64,000 nt of DNA from Mermis nigrescens (GCA_036768485.1 JAVLUZ010000154.1:36565769-36629768); one strand, 5' to 3'; shown: positions 1 to 12,161, counted from the stretch's first letter. Translations and numbers: made by a program. Notes: generated by a model from the sequence alone, not told the origin.

Positions 1-197
1 GAAAAATATGATAATTTTTAGGGGAAGGTGGTCCCGGGCGACTCGCTTAAGCGTTGCGCTTAACGGTCGTGTACGTGCGTATGGAAATTGAGCACAATGT
101 ACATCTGGGGCAATCAATCGGTTTTTTTTCATCTGTTTCAAAAAAACCCAAACCGAATTTTTTTCCCAAAGAAGTTTTTCAGTGTGAAGTTTACAAA

Positions 198-612
198 CAT
201 AAGTTTGGCACATACAAACGTACTACAATCAAAGGGCTACAAACTGGCCCAAACCAAATTTATTTACACTCCACTTTCTCTGTTCAGAAGTCGGGAGAGG
301 TCGAATAGGATAAAAATAAAGTACTTTCTAAGGGGTGGCGAACAAAAATATGAAGTGAAGAAGTCGGGAGAGGTCGAATAGGATAAAAATAAAGTACTTT
401 TTAAGGAATGGCGAACAAAAATATGGACAAACACGTATTTTTCACTGTCCACCACATTGTAGACTTTAAAAAATCTGAACCGAACGCCGTGTAAATAAAT
501 TAAATAAATAAATTGTAAATAAATTAATATAATAAATTTTTGTAAATAAATTCGGTTTGGGCCAGTTTGTAGCCCTTTGATTGTAGTACGTTTGTGTGTG
601 CCAAACTTATGT
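198..612. repeat. Fold-back (inverted) repeat with a 71-bp tandem duplication in the loop
   Basis: The left arm (about 198-267) and right arm (about 542-612) are near-perfect reverse complements over about 70 bases. Both contain the word ACTACAATCAAAGGGCTACA in opposite orientation. The loop carries a direct repeat of about 71 bp (about 288-358 and 359-424) beginning AGAAGTCGGGAGAGGTCGAA. This is the architecture of a fold-back element or the termini of a non-autonomous DNA transposon. I found no clear target-site duplication. Confidence 0.75.
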
Positions 613-1644
613 TCCGCAAAATATTTGATTTGATTTACCAATTAAATACGAAAAACCTGTTTTTTTTTCGCCCATTTTTCACCTCAGATTTCGAACTTTA
701 TACCCCCATAAACAACTCAATATTACGTTTTTTTGAACGCGGTTTGCTTCGACGTGTAGCCCTTAAAGTTACTTTATTTTTATGTATTTAGTTCATCTCA
801 ACTCATAACCGAAAAAGTTGGCAGAGAAATCTTGGACAACATCTGGTTTTTACTCATCCACTAGAGTGTAAAGTTTAAATCCCTGGTACTGTGTATTGAT
901 TGCAGAAAAGTTTGAAGGTCAGATTCGTTATTCTGACCTCGCAGAGAACATTTAAAAAAATTCATCATCCACGACGCTATAGACGGAAAAAATTTTTTCA
1001 GTGTAAAGTTACACTTGCGCTAATAACGCAATATTGATTGTAACGAAACAAAATAAATTTTGACGTGTAGCGCTTAAGACGAGGCACATTTTGAGGGTAG
1101 TTACCACGTTTTAACTACCAAGTGGAGAATATGGCATGGAAAGAATTTTTTCGTCCCAGACTCTTTACAATAAACCGCCTCTAAATTCGAGAATATTACT
1201 TTAAAAAAAAATTAAAAAAAGTCTCCCTAGATTTTCTAACCGTCTACATTTTGAAACCAATTAGACTGCATAGAATGTAAAACTGAGTTAGATATTCTTG
1301 GCCACATGAAAACTGTAAAAAACCGTCTAATTTACACTCCTGTGCAACAACCAATGAGTGTAAAGAAATTTTAAGACCAGATTCGTAACCTACTAATTAG
1401 GGAAAACATTTTTAAAAAATTGGCCCTCCGCAAATTATTTGAATTTTTGGTGTAAACTTTATACACTCACGACGCGCTCGGTATTGAGTGTAAACAAGAA
1501 AAAATGGGGGCACTAAGTTTTTTAATTATCTATTTTAAAAAAACCGCACCTCTCAGATGTGTGCCGTTATAGCTGTGAGGGGAGGACACAAATTTCGCAC
1601 TCGCTGTGAAAAACATATAAGAAAAAACGATGGCCAAGTATATT

Positions 1645-1670
1645 ATAGGTAGCGCTATCGCGCTACCTAT
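1645..1670. repeat. Short perfect palindrome with an extra half-arm
   Basis: ATAGGTAGCG at 1645-1654 pairs with CGCTACCTAT at 1661-1670 across a 6-base loop. A third related arm (ACGCGTTACCTAT) follows at about 1683-1696. The hairpin lies about 290 bp upstream of the first gene's ATG. Its function is unknown. Confidence 0.7.
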
Positions 1671-1931
1671 GATTGCGCGCTAACGCGTTACCTATGATAA
1701 TAAGCTAAAGTATCATTGTAGGCTGCCTATAAACAACTTTTACAGCTATTCGCTTGAACTTCATGCGCAAGCTTGTGTGATAATTATTTTTTCTAATTTG
1801 CTATTCATTTTAAATTAAAATGCACCTTCATACACTTTCCCGCTTGATTTACAGTGTTTCGTGATACAATTTATACACTACTCGTAAGATCTTCGCAAAT
1901 GAGGTCGGTTTTATACTAACCGCCTCTTGTA

Positions 1932-1939
1932 TATATAAA
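1932..1939 (+). promoter_or_regulatory. TATA-like motif just upstream of the first gene
   Basis: TATATAAA lies only 17 bases upstream of the ATG at 1956. As a TATA box it would place the transcription start at or after the ATG. It may therefore be only AT-rich leader sequence, or the real start codon or leader may differ. Confidence 0.25.
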
Positions 1940-1955
1940 TTACTGACGTTAACAT

Positions 1956-2669
1956 ATGGCCGAGCGATCAGACAACGGATCAGTCAATATTAGTGATGAC
2001 GCTGTGGCCTTCATCATTGTAGTGATCATTTTCGTAGCCTATTACATGCTTTTCAGGAATAATGAACGCCGTCCTCATGGGGTAATTGATTCTGTGGTGC
2101 TACTGCAAGAATCTGAAAATTTTTTTAAAGTTGATTAATTAAAAAACGTACAAAGCTAAAATCTTGAAGAATCAGCAGAATGGGAATTCAGTTTTGCCTA
2201 ACATAGTAAACTTTTGTACTCTAATTTTCTCATTTGAATATTGACGAAAATATTTGGAATTAAGGAAATAAACAATTCAATGTAATATTACCCTGTTCGC
2301 TGTCTTAAACGGATGCAGCAAATTTTACTAGTGAATAAAAAAATGCACAAACTACAGCCGCGTGCGTGTTTGTGTGAACAATGTATTTGGCTATCACAAA
2401 ACTCTTTTTCTGTCTAGCGAAATAATGGTGGAAGAAAGTCCCATCGTCATCAGCATACGAAACCGACTCCAGCCAAATCTTCGGACGTCCAAGTGATTTA
2501 TGTCAACCGACAAGGGGGTGTAAAAGTCACTCACCAGAAGCAGCAGAAGATAACGCATCCAGCAAAATCTTCGGATGCGGTAGAAGTTACATTTGTTGAC
2601 AGAGAGAAGGTCGCCAAACTAATTTCGAAGACTGAAGATGACAGCAAAGATAACGATAAAGAAGAGTAA
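1956..2669 (+). CDS. Small single-pass membrane protein with a duplicated tail motif (two exons)
   Basis: Two exons join in phase: 1956-2081, ending GGG|GTAATT, and 2418-2669, after the acceptor TTTTCTGTCTAG, ending TAA. The product is 125 residues. Residues 1-16 are polar. Residues 17-33 (AVAFIIVVIIFVAYYMLF, from Ala16) form one strong membrane segment with no cleavable signal, followed by a basic stretch (RNNERRPHG/RNNGGRKSHRHQH). By the positive-inside rule the C-terminal tail is probably cytoplasmic. The tail contains two copies of a PAKSSD-x-VxxxxVxR/D unit (PAKSSDVQVIYVNRQ and PAKSSDAVEVTFVDRE), each followed by a Lys-rich stretch, and it ends in an acidic Asp/Lys/Glu tail. An AATAAA signal lies 6 bases after the stop. 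I do not recognise the family. Exon 1 would also read through to a stop at 2138 if unspliced, but the clean phase-0 junction, the long open second exon and the poly(A) signal favour the spliced model. Confidence 0.72.
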
Positions 2670-2674
2670 TTTTT

Positions 2675-2680
2675 AATAAA
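2675..2680 (+). terminator. Poly(A) signal AATAAA of the first gene
   Basis: AATAAA lies immediately downstream of the TAA at 2667-2669. It supports 2418-2669 as the terminal exon on the plus strand. Confidence 0.7.
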
Positions 2681-3019
2681 GAAGTTCTGCTTCACGATCT
2701 ATTATACTACAATTGTACATATAGTCTCAGTCTTCCTGACTTAGTCCATAAATTTTTTGGACTCTTAATCCCCTCAAAAATCTGAAGAACACCTGAATCG
2801 GAAGACCCTCAAAACTCAATTTTAGTCGCTGGCTTATTTTGGCGATTAGACCGATTGGACCCGAATTTGGTTGCTGCCCATAAAAAATCAATGGTAAGAA
2901 CCAAAACACCACTTCTGACGTTCCACACTGACAAAAAGATGCCAATTTCTAAAAATGTTATTCGAGGCATCTTGCCAGTTTTGCCGGTCTAACTAATACG
3001 AACTGCAATAATCTACATA

Positions 3020-3494
3020 CATAGGTGGGCAGCACCAAAATTCTGGGGGGTGCAACTTTTTCAAAGGTCAAAAAATGGTCTTATAAATGGTGATATGCAT
3101 ACATGGGCAGCAAGAAAATTCTGGGGGGAGGTGTGTGCAAGATTTTTCAAAGGTCAAAAAATGGCCTTAAAAGTGGTGGTATGGCAAAAAAACACCATTT
3201 TCCGGCGTTTCTCATTGAGCACTATCTATTGGCATCAAAAATTGCGAAAAAACGAAAAAATTTTTAAAAATTGAATTATGGGGGTATTTTGATTTCTGGG
3301 GTTTTCTCGGGGGGTGCATACCTCACGCCAAGGTGGTGATATGGCAAAAAACACCATTTTCAATGTTTCTCATCAGGCACTATCCATTGGCATCGAAAAA
3401 TTGCGAAAAAACGAAAAAATTTCAAAAAATTAAATTCCGGGGGATATTTTGGTTTCTGGGAGTTCATACCCCCCAAAACCCACGCCCACATGTG
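3020..3494 (+). mobile_element. Composite of two or three overlapping copies of the CATAGGTGGGC short-TIR element
   Basis: It starts CATAGGTGGGCAGCACCAAA and ends GCCCACATGTG. A second start-like word (CATACATGGGCAGC) at about 3099 and two copies of the internal core (a CACCATTTT word, then CTATC-ATTGGCATC) show that one copy lies inside or beside another. The flanking octamers TCTACATA and CTTACATA agree at 6 of 8 positions. Confidence 0.65.
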
Positions 3495-4005
3495 CTTACA
3501 TACACCTGTGTGGGAGCATGCATGGCTATGCAGGAGAGCTGCCTCAAGCTATTTTTGAAGATAACAGAAAATATGCATTTTTTCAGTGGAAATCTCAAAA
3601 TCCTTGTTGCTTTGCTAACGATTGACAGATACATAGTGGAGAATACGGTTACAAGGTTGCCTGTTCAAGTGACAACGCAACTTCTGCGTTAGTCGCGTAC
3701 AAGCGAAGAACGGAAAATTTTCTGTTCGTCGCATTGCATGTTACTGATCATTTTAATCAAGGTTGATTTAAAGGAGCTAGATATTCAAGATTGTTTGTCT
3801 GTTGTCCCGAAATATACCCGTAATAAGTTATGGCTCAGTGTACTTTTTCAAGTAATTCATAAAATTTCAAAACTTCTGTACTGATCCATCTGCTGCGTGA
3901 AGCAGCTTATTTTAACCGCGAAAAACGTGCGAGTGGTCAGGCTAAACCCGGCCTTATATTATTAAACATTGAGGTCATGATTTTCAGCTTGACTCGACTC
4001 GGGAG

Positions 4006-4228
4006 CATACGTGGGCAGCAAGAAAATTCTGGGGGTGCAAGATTTTTTGAAGGTCAAAAAATGGTGGTATGGCGATAAAAACACCATTTTTCGACGTTTC
4101 TCATCAAGCACTATCCATTGGCATCAAAAAATTGCGAAAAAAACGGAAAATATTTTCATAAATTGAATTCTGGGGGGGTATTTTGATTTCTGGGGGTGCA
4201 TACCCCCAAACCCCCACGCCCAGGTGTG
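4006..4228 (+). mobile_element. Short-TIR element (CATACGTGGGC family) with perfect 8-bp target duplication
   Basis: The element runs from CATACGTGGGC to GCCCAGGTGTG. The octamer CTCGGGAG flanks it exactly on both sides (3998-4005 and 4229-4236). At about 223 bp with no coding capacity it is a MITE-like non-autonomous DNA transposon. The 8-bp duplication fits the hAT superfamily. Confidence 0.85.
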
Positions 4229-5770
4229 CTCGGGAGCCCTTTAATTACTTCACGAAACCATGTGCATTCAGAAGCAATTTTCGGTGAAAATTGGCTATAA
4301 AAATGGGTTTCAATTAAATTAATGTCCTACGTATTCAGTAAAACATTAATTTTTAAATAACACTCGTACCTTACTTTAGTATCAACTATTCACTGTTCAA
4401 TGATAGCTACATATGTACGTACATATGAAGATTAAAGATTTCGTATAATACATTTGTATTCGAGATTTATTTTTGTTTTGAGAACTATTCATTGTTCTTT
4501 TTTCAGAAGCGCTTTGCTTTTTCAGGACGCAATCCCCAACGTAAGGCATATGAACAAGGAGGCCAGCTGTCCATGTAGAATTAATTTTTTTCGTGATCGA
4601 AACGAAAATCGTTCATTCGATACATTATGTTGGCATTTATTTTTAGGTAGTTACCTACTTATTTTCACTGTTTATGTACCCACTTTACTACTTTTACAGC
4701 GTACGTACATATGTACCTAACTATTTCAATAATTTGATAAATTGCCTAACAATTTTCAATACACAAAGACAGTTATGCTCATACATAGACAGCACCAAAA
4801 TTCTGGGGAGGTCAGGATGGGGTGAATCGCCAGAAATGCTAGGTACTAAAAATAGAATTCCGGGGGCCGAAAGTAATTTGCGGGGGTATTTCAAGTTCTG
4901 GGGGTACAAACCCCCACGCCCATTTGTGGTTATGGTACATGACCCATGTACCTACAAATGCCTACTTCACTAAAATAACGATTATTTCGTAGAAGGAAAA
5001 GACATGCAAACGGACGAAAGTGCTTATCTGCCACCTCGACTATGGCAAAAAATGATCACTTTATGTCGCAAGAAAAAATTATTTTCATTGCCCTTTTTAG
5101 CCCTACTATGCATACCTAAGATACGAGGTTTGATAAATAAAGGCAAAGCTTTTTCAGCAATAATTGAGCTGCAGCAAAGTTTTTCTCATATTAATATTTT
5201 AGGGCTTACCAGATGTGCATATCCCTAATTTCATAATAGTTGTTCAGTTTTTCCTTAGGATATTCACTTTTACTTAATTGTACCTGATAATATTGCCCAA
5301 AATCAAATTATTGAGTAACAGGTCATTTGGTGCCGAATGCTCCACGAGTCAAAAATCTACAGAAATTCGCGTCTAATTGAGTGAAGTTCATGGAAACAGT
5401 GCCCTTGCTTTCAGCAGTATTAAAAAATGAATTGCAATCTTCAGGGCTGGTGTGACGTCCTTTAAAAGTGGGAGGTACATCCCAAAGTTGTGATCACTTA
5501 AGAATAAATTCAATCTGTTCATGGTTTAATGGGGAAGACAGGAGAATTAAGCTACGTCCGGTAGCCTCTGTATTAAGGTCAAATTATAGCATAGCATAGA
5601 CAAGGAATTGTCAAAGATCTGCGCCAAACGGGAGCCCCATTTGTTGGCAGCTAAGCAAAAGCACCATTGGGCTGAAAACATTAATCACTTTTTTCACCAA
5701 TTCAAACAAGATATCAAAACTTTACTAAACAAATAGTATTCGGTGATGAAGACGGGTTGACAGTTATAAC

Positions 5771-6032
5771 CACACCTGGGCGTGGGGTTTGGGGGTATGC
5801 ACCCCCCAGAAACCAAAATACCCCCCCAGAAATCAAAATACCCCCCCCCCCCAGAATTCAATTTTTGAAAATTTTTTTCGTTTTTTCCGCAATTTTTTGA
5901 TGCCAATGGATAGTGCTTGATGAGAAACGTCGAAAAATGGTGTTTTTATCGCCATACCACCATTTTTAAGGCCATTTTTCGACCTTCAAAAAAATCTTGC
6001 ACCCCCCAGAATTTTCTTGCTGCCCACGTATG
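5771..6032 (-). mobile_element. Short-TIR element, inverted copy, with perfect 8-bp target duplication GTTATAAC
   Basis: The element lies in reverse orientation (CACACCTGGGCGTGG at the left, GCCCACGTATG at the right). GTTATAAC occurs at 5763-5770 and 6033-6040. The inner core matches the 4006 and 6804 copies on the opposite strand. Confidence 0.85.
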
Positions 6033-6803
6033 GTTATAACCCAAAAACCGAACATCAGTCAATTCAGCGAGTAGTGGAGGCATCAAGATCATCACCAAAG
6101 CAGCCACAAACGTGATATAGTAACTTTTCTTGGGATTCTCAGTCCTCTATTGATTAACTTTAAACCAATCAATGTAATAATAAATGCCAACTATTACTGC
6201 TGCAAACCCTTAAACCAGTTGCAAAATCAAATCAAGAAAATAGAATGATGTCGGGTGGAGTGCTGCTGGCTGATTTTGCTCAATAATGCACCACTTAACA
6301 AAGCAAGGATTTCCCATGAAACTAAGTATGCTTGATTGCAGGATCCACTAGTTGGATCATTCGCCCTAATGTATTATTAGGGATCCTGTCTTCCAAAAAT
6401 TTAGGTCTTGTTCTAAGGAACGCAGGTTTCTGTATGATAGTAAGCTGAAATCTGAGGTTGAACCCTGGTTTTGGGGGAGTCAAAGTTTAATCCGTAGGCA
6501 AGATATAATAGAAAAGTGCCACAAATGTTGGCCTGAGCGTTTGAGCATGTCTGACGACCTTGTTGAAAAAAGAGTATTGGATTTGCCGTACCGTTGTTTT
6601 TCACCAAAAAGCTATACTGTTATTGATCAACCCTTCTGTGCAAAAGCGCAGTCGAGTCTGTACGATTCGTTGATATGTTCCTACCTACGCCCGAAAGTTT
6701 TTGAAGAAAAATTACCTACCTATTTTTAAAACGTTCAGATGGTCTGGTCTGGTCAAGAGCTTGTTGCACAATATTGAAATTGCATTAGGTATGTAGGTAC
6801 CAC

Positions 6804-7056
6804 CATACGTGGGCAGCACCAAAATTCTGGGAGGGGTGTGCAAGATTTTTCACAGGTCAGAAAATGGTCTCAAAAATGATGGTATGGCGAAAAACGCCAT
6901 TTTTCGACGTTTCTCATCAAGCACTATCCATTGGCATCAAAAATTGCGAAAAAGACAAAAAATTTCGAAAATTGAATTCTAAAGGGTATTTTGGCTTGAG
7001 GGAAGATATTCGGCCTTCTGGAGGAAGGGGGTTCATACCTCCCACGCCCACGCGTG
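6804..7056 (+). mobile_element. Short-TIR element with perfect 8-bp target duplication GGTACCAC
   Basis: It starts CATACGTGGGCAGCACC and ends GCCCACGCGTG. GGTACCAC flanks it at 6796-6803 and 7057-7064. The core carries the family's conserved CATCAAGCACTATCCATTGG word. Confidence 0.85.
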
Positions 7057-8401
7057 GGTACCACCTCATTCATCATATTCGCTTAGATAATAGATCTCAA
7101 AGGACGAGCGCCATATTTTAAAGGTTGTAACTACGCGTTAGTGCATACCTACATTACGTATTGTTATGATTATTAAATTACGTAGAGCCGTATTTAAAAG
7201 GGGCGCCCTCGCCCGAAAAAATTTTTGAAAGGTAACATATGTAATGCAAAGAAAGATGGAAAAATTGCACGTCATTGACGTGGAATTCGGCATTTCACGC
7301 TACATGTGAAGTCTTTTCCATAATTTTGGCTCACACGCAACCATAACACACTTTTTGGAGTAGGAAATTTCCCCACCCCCGAAAAGTACGAATTCAAAAT
7401 TTATGCCCAAACTCATGTGAAACAGACTATAAGTACTTACATATAATGGGCAGCAAGGAAATTCTGGGGAGTCAGGATAGGGAAAATTGCCAAAAAAGTT
7501 ACTAAAGATATAATTCTGGGGAGGGGGTCTACAGTAATCTGGAGGGGTTTCAACTTCTGGGGCTAGGTATAAAGCCCCCCCCAAACCCAACGCCCATGTG
7601 TGGGTATTAGTTACCACCAGAGTTACAAAAAAATTGAATTTGAGACAGCTTATAATCAGATATCAACACTTGCGAGCGGTTTTTATTCACTTGTATTTGA
7701 TCTAAAAACACGATTAGGTTTTTATTTTAACACTTCATGGAACAAACCGGCTGTAAATTAAAAAATAGCAAGAAAACGTAGGTAAGTAATAATCTGTCTG
7801 TTCCAATTTAAACTGAAGTAATTATAAAAGCGCATTCTGCTCAGCTGGTTGGAATTTTCAATAATTCGCACAAGGAATAGCTGATCTTTTGATGCATATT
7901 TATTTACACTTACAGAAGAAATCCAAAAATTAGACTGCTATTCACATACATAATCTTCCGAAAAATGGGTAGCGAATTTGATATTTTAAATGGAACAGAG
8001 CAGGTAACAAACAGGATGTAAACTAAAATAAATATAGTCCATTTTTAGCATAGTACATGAAATCGCACGGAAGTCGAATGCACTTATTACCGTAGCACAC
8101 AATTTCTTCATGCTGGACGGATGGCCTACTCTCCACACATACGCACGTGAAAGTTGGCGGGTCTAGGTTCACAGAATGAAAAAATGGGAAGTTTTTCTGG
8201 GAAGAATAAGGAAGAAAATTAAATAATTTTCGCAAAAGTGCTCCAAATTTATCGTAAACTGTGGAAGCTGTTCTGGTATTTACACCATTTTTTAAGTCAT
8301 TCGGGCTCAACGTTATTTTAGCATTTACACTCATTTTGAAGCCATTCTGGTTCGAAAAAGCTTTCTGGCTGACTCCTCAGACCGACTTGCATTCTAGCCC
8401 G

Positions 8402-8680
8402 TAGCAACACGTGGGCGTGGGGGGAGGGGGAGTTGGGGGATGCACCCCCAGAAGGCCGAATACCCCCTAGAAACCAAAATACCCTCAGAAATTAAAATAC
8501 CCACCAGAATTCGATTTTTGAAATTTTTGTTGTTTTTTTTCGCAATTTTTTGATGTGAATGGATAGTGCTCGATGAGAAATGTTGAAAAATGGTGTTTTC
8601 GCCATACAAACATTTTTAAGACTATTTTCTTGACCTTTGAAAAATCATGCGCCCCCAGAATTTAGCGCTGCCCACCTATG
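8402..8680 (-). mobile_element. Short-TIR element, inverted copy
   Basis: The sequence CACGTGGGCGTGG followed by a G-rich stretch, through the GGATAGTGCTCGATGAGAAA core to CTGCCCACCTATG, matches the family in reverse. The flanks (CTAGCCCG and CTAGCCAA) agree only partly, so the boundaries are approximate. Confidence 0.65.
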
Positions 8681-9669
8681 CTAGCCAAGGGAGGGGGGCA
8701 AGGAGAGCAGTGGCCCACTTCTCCGGAATGAAAAAAATTGGTCCTCACATGGGTCCCCCAGAAAGAAAAAATTCTCCAAGTGCGTCAAAAGACCACCAAA
8801 ACAGGTTTTTACCGTATTTAGAGCTTGTATATGCAAAAATTTTCCGCTGGTATTATCGTTTATGTAAAGTTGTTGTCTTCTAATCTGTTAAAATTTGAGT
8901 TAGGCATGTATATGTCAAATTTTTTCCGCTGCTTCTTTGGTCCGTTTCACACAAGTCTGGGCACATACTCGTAAGTTTTAAAAACATGTCCGACAACAAG
9001 CTGACAGATTGCGATTATAGCATTTATTTGATACATAATTATCGTAATCTGTCGGCTTACTGTCGATGAAAATTCTCCGAATTTATGACCAAACTTATGT
9101 GCAACAAGGCCGAATTATTAATTTTCTGTTCTGTTTTCTCTGCAAAGCATAAGGACAAAAGATAAGAACCTGTCTACAGTCTTATATTATTTAAAAAAAT
9201 TGCCTACAATTTATATAAAAAAATATTTCTCGACATATCTGATCCCGACCTACTCGTCGAGCAATGTAGAAACCAGGTGTTTAATACGTACAATGATAAG
9301 GACATTCGGCTTACGAGTGAATCCACGCACCAGGCTAAAAATAGACTATATTTGTACAACTTACGACGTCAGAAACATAGGAATAAAAAAATCACAACCG
9401 TGTTTAAGGCGCAGCACGACTGAGTAGTAGTATATATAAATATAGGACGTTTGCAAGAGCGCGTGAGTAAGATAGATGAAGCGAAGCTTTCTATCTTTGA
9501 TCATGGCATTCTGAAACGCAAACGGACGTTTAAAAAGTCCAATGAAGTAAAGACCTGGCTAAGGAGGAGAGTACGAGAAATCAACGTTTTAAAATTATTG
9601 AATAGTACGGTTTTTTGATACTTCAAGACGTACCATAGGTGCGCAAGGTCAAACTTCCAGGGAGAGGAG

Positions 9670-9916
9670 GGTGAAGACAATACGTAGGGGGGGGGCAAGA
9701 TTTTTTCAAAGGTCAAAAAATGTCTTAAAAATGGTGGTATGGCGAAAAAACACCATTTTTTCAATGTTTCTCATCGAGCACTATCCATTGGCATCAAAAA
9801 ATTGCTAAAAAACAAAAAATCTTCAAAAATTGCATTCTGGAGGGGGGTATTTTGGTTTCTGGGGGGTATTTTAATTTCTGGGGGGTGTATACCCCAAAAC
9901 CCCCCACGCCCAGGTA
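9670..9916 (+). mobile_element. Short-TIR element, left end damaged
   Basis: The core (CAAGATTTTTTCAAAGGTCA, then the CACTATCCATTGGCATC word) and the right terminus (CACGCCCAGGTATG) are present. The left terminal repeat is replaced by a G run, so no target duplication can be read. Confidence 0.65.
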
Positions 9917-9959
9917 TGGTGTAGACCACAAATTGGTACACAGCTAAGTGCTTCGTAAC

Positions 9960-10290
9960 AAAGGTTCTATAGCCTTTTTGGGCTCAGAAAATTAGCTGTA
10001 TAGCCTTTTTGGGCTCAGAACACTAGCTACATAGCCTTTTTGGACTCACGAACACAGCTATATAGCCTTTTTGGACTAAAAGTAGCTATTAAGCCCTTTT
10101 TAGAGTCGAGAAAATGGGTATGAATCCTTTCGAAACTCACAAAAATACAACTATATAGCATTTCTAAGCTCATACGGTATATGCTCCTGAGTCCAAAAGA
10201 GGCTATATACCTGATTTTCTGAGCCCAACAAGGCCATATGGCTCATTTTTTGAGCCAAAAAGGCTATATACTCGTAGCGATGCTTTTTCG
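9960..10290. repeat. Fold-back array of about 35-bp units (TATAGCCTTTTTGGGCTCAG)
   Basis: Four or five units of about 35 bp containing TATAGCCTTTTTGGGCTCAG run in the plus direction (about 9965-10150). Units in the opposite direction follow (GAGCCAAAAAGGCTATATA, about 10180-10280). The whole forms an imperfect hairpin. A second copy lies at about 32380-32640. Confidence 0.7.
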
Positions 10291-11374
10291 GCCAAAATGG
10301 CGGCACAGCTACCCATCAGTTTTTCAGAGCTCAGCAGTGAGTAATACCCGCTCCTCGCCCTCATGCTCTTGTATGAGACGCACTATGTATATGTCAAACA
10401 ACGCTTTTTAATTAATCTGCATTTATTAGGGCTAAAAATCCGAGGCCACCTAGCTAAGCGTAATCTTAATATTTATCTGCTTCTGTTTGTATGGCTTTTA
10501 ATAGATGTTTAAAAATAGACCTGAATACCAATGGCAGCAGCATATGTTATATGCACGTATGATTGTTTTAACAAAAACAGCTCAGAATAACGTTCCAAGC
10601 AGAAATTTTTTAATTATGATCAGTAGTAAGCACGTTTTGTCCATTATAACTTTCCAAAAACGGTGATTACAAAAACATAAACTAGAAAAGCAATAGCGAC
10701 GGTTACTCGAAGAAGTTCTTTAATTTTCGATTCTACCTTTTCTCTTTAAAAAATCGTCTGTTGTATGTAATTCGCCAAATAAAGCCATAGTTATGATCAA
10801 AACATTTTGAACACTTCTTTATAGGTTACCCCCATGTAAGCACACCATGGGAATTCTGAGTTCTGAGGGGGGTTGAACCAAGAAATTTTTGTTGATGTGT
10901 CTTTGTTGGACTCAAAAACAATCAATCAAGCCAAAAATATCACAAATTTGATTAAAACTGAATAAAATATAATAAAAAATGGCTATTTAGCAGAAAATTG
11001 ATAATTTCGAACTAAAAATCTCTAAAAGCGCTTAGAGCAGGACGTTCTCAAGGAACTAGCGTATTCTGGAAGGGGATAGATGCACAAGGTTGGCTGGCCA
11101 GGGAGATAAAATCGAGAATTCGTAGTCACGGAGGGGTAGAGTCAAAAGTTTTTGCCACAAATTGCGTTTTTGGCCATTATCATGCGAAAATGTGCTTAAA
11201 AATACGCTATTTCGGGTCCAAACTGCTCGACAATACCAAACTTTCGGACCCTTCAGTGAGAGTATTATCCCCTCTCAGTCTCACTCCTCTCTACAACGTG
11301 CATGCAAGGAGGGGGTGAAAAACTTGCGGTGAAACTGAAAACTCCCCACACCATCCAAGATTACGTGTGGTCAA

Positions 11375-11618
11375 CATACCTGGGCGTGGCGGGGGTTTGG
11401 GGTATGCACCCCGAGAAACCGAAATACCCCTCCAAAATTCAAGTTTTTGAATTTTTTGTTTTTTTCTCTCGCAATTTTTTGATGCCAATGGATAGTGCTT
11501 GATGAGAAATGTTGAAAAATGGTGTTTTTTCGCCATAACACAATTTTTAAGGCCATTTTTGACCTTTGAAAAAATCTTGCATCCCCCTTACCCAGCGCTT
11601 TGATGCCACCCACCTATG
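11375..11618 (-). mobile_element. Short-TIR element, inverted copy, 8-bp target duplication with one mismatch
   Basis: The element runs CATACCTGGGCGTGG to CCCACCTATG in reverse orientation. The flanks are GTGGTCAA (11367-11374) and GTGGTCAC (11619-11626). It lies about 200 bp downstream of the 3' end of the CX-module gene. Confidence 0.8.
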
Positions 11619-11827
11619 GTGGTCACCACACCATACAAGGGCAGCAACTAAATTCTGGAGGAGGTCCGATAGGATAAAATTGCCAAAAAACACCAAAAAT
11701 CCAATTCTGGGGGTCTATCGATTTTGAGGGGTCCGTTCAATTCCGGGACCCCACGCCTATGAGTGATGTTCACCCTGTACCTATAAATCTATCGATATAA
11801 TAAATTTATAACATGCCGTGTGATTAT

Positions 11828-12161
11828 TCAATATTTTTGACCGTACGGCTGTTGAGGATAAGTGGAATGCGCAGGATAACCGGGATATCCAGGTGGCTGT
11901 TGAGAAGGATAGGTTGGAGCAGACTGAGCAGGATAGCTACCGTAAGCCGCCGACTGGTTTGGATACCCGCTCTGATACGCCTGGGGATGGGCGAAGGGCT
12001 GGGGCTGATTGGGATACTGTTGTTGGGGTGGGTACATGTTAGGGTCGGATTCTGTCACGTAAGTCGCATCTGGGCCGGTCGCGCTGTCCGCCTTTTTCAC
12101 CCGCGTATAAATACAATAGCCGATGCAGCCGAAAACGGACACGAGCAAAAGACCGATGAGC
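11828..12161 (-). CDS. CX-module gene, exon 5: membrane span and PY-rich tail
   Basis: The acceptor AAATTTTTAG precedes 12161, and one base completes Leu215. The exon encodes LIGLLLVSVFGCIGYCIY, a basic TRVKK stop-transfer, then repeated YP-Q/S-rich sequence including QQPPGYPGYP. It ends in TGA. A GTTATAAATTT stretch just downstream offers a variant poly(A) signal. Confidence 0.88.

Larger units (their letters stand above)
1..1955. other. AT-rich spacer upstream of the first gene
   Basis: No coding exon is supported here. The stretch holds a fold-back repeat (198-612), a 71-bp direct duplication (about 288-424) and a short palindrome (1645-1670). The remaining sequence is AT-rich, with many A and T runs and scattered short ORFs that have no coding character. 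Confidence 0.6.
2700..11800. other. Gene-poor, repeat-rich spacer
   Basis: No multi-exon gene could be assembled here. The stretch is dominated by copies of one short element with terminal inverted repeats (listed separately at 3020, 4006, 5771, 6804, 8402, 9670 and 11375), shorter diverged relatives at about 4780-4925, 7445-7600 and 11635-11760, and the fold-back repeat at 9960-10290. Two weak coding hints remain: an acceptor-like TTTTTTCAG followed by 23 open codons ending TAG at 4577-4579, and an ORF starting at 5004. Neither has a partner exon or a recognisable product. Confidence 0.55.

Noticed and set aside
6413..6729. Opposed ORFs that might be a transposase remnant
   Set aside because: Weak, non-specific resemblance only; no catalytic residues or element ends could be defined.
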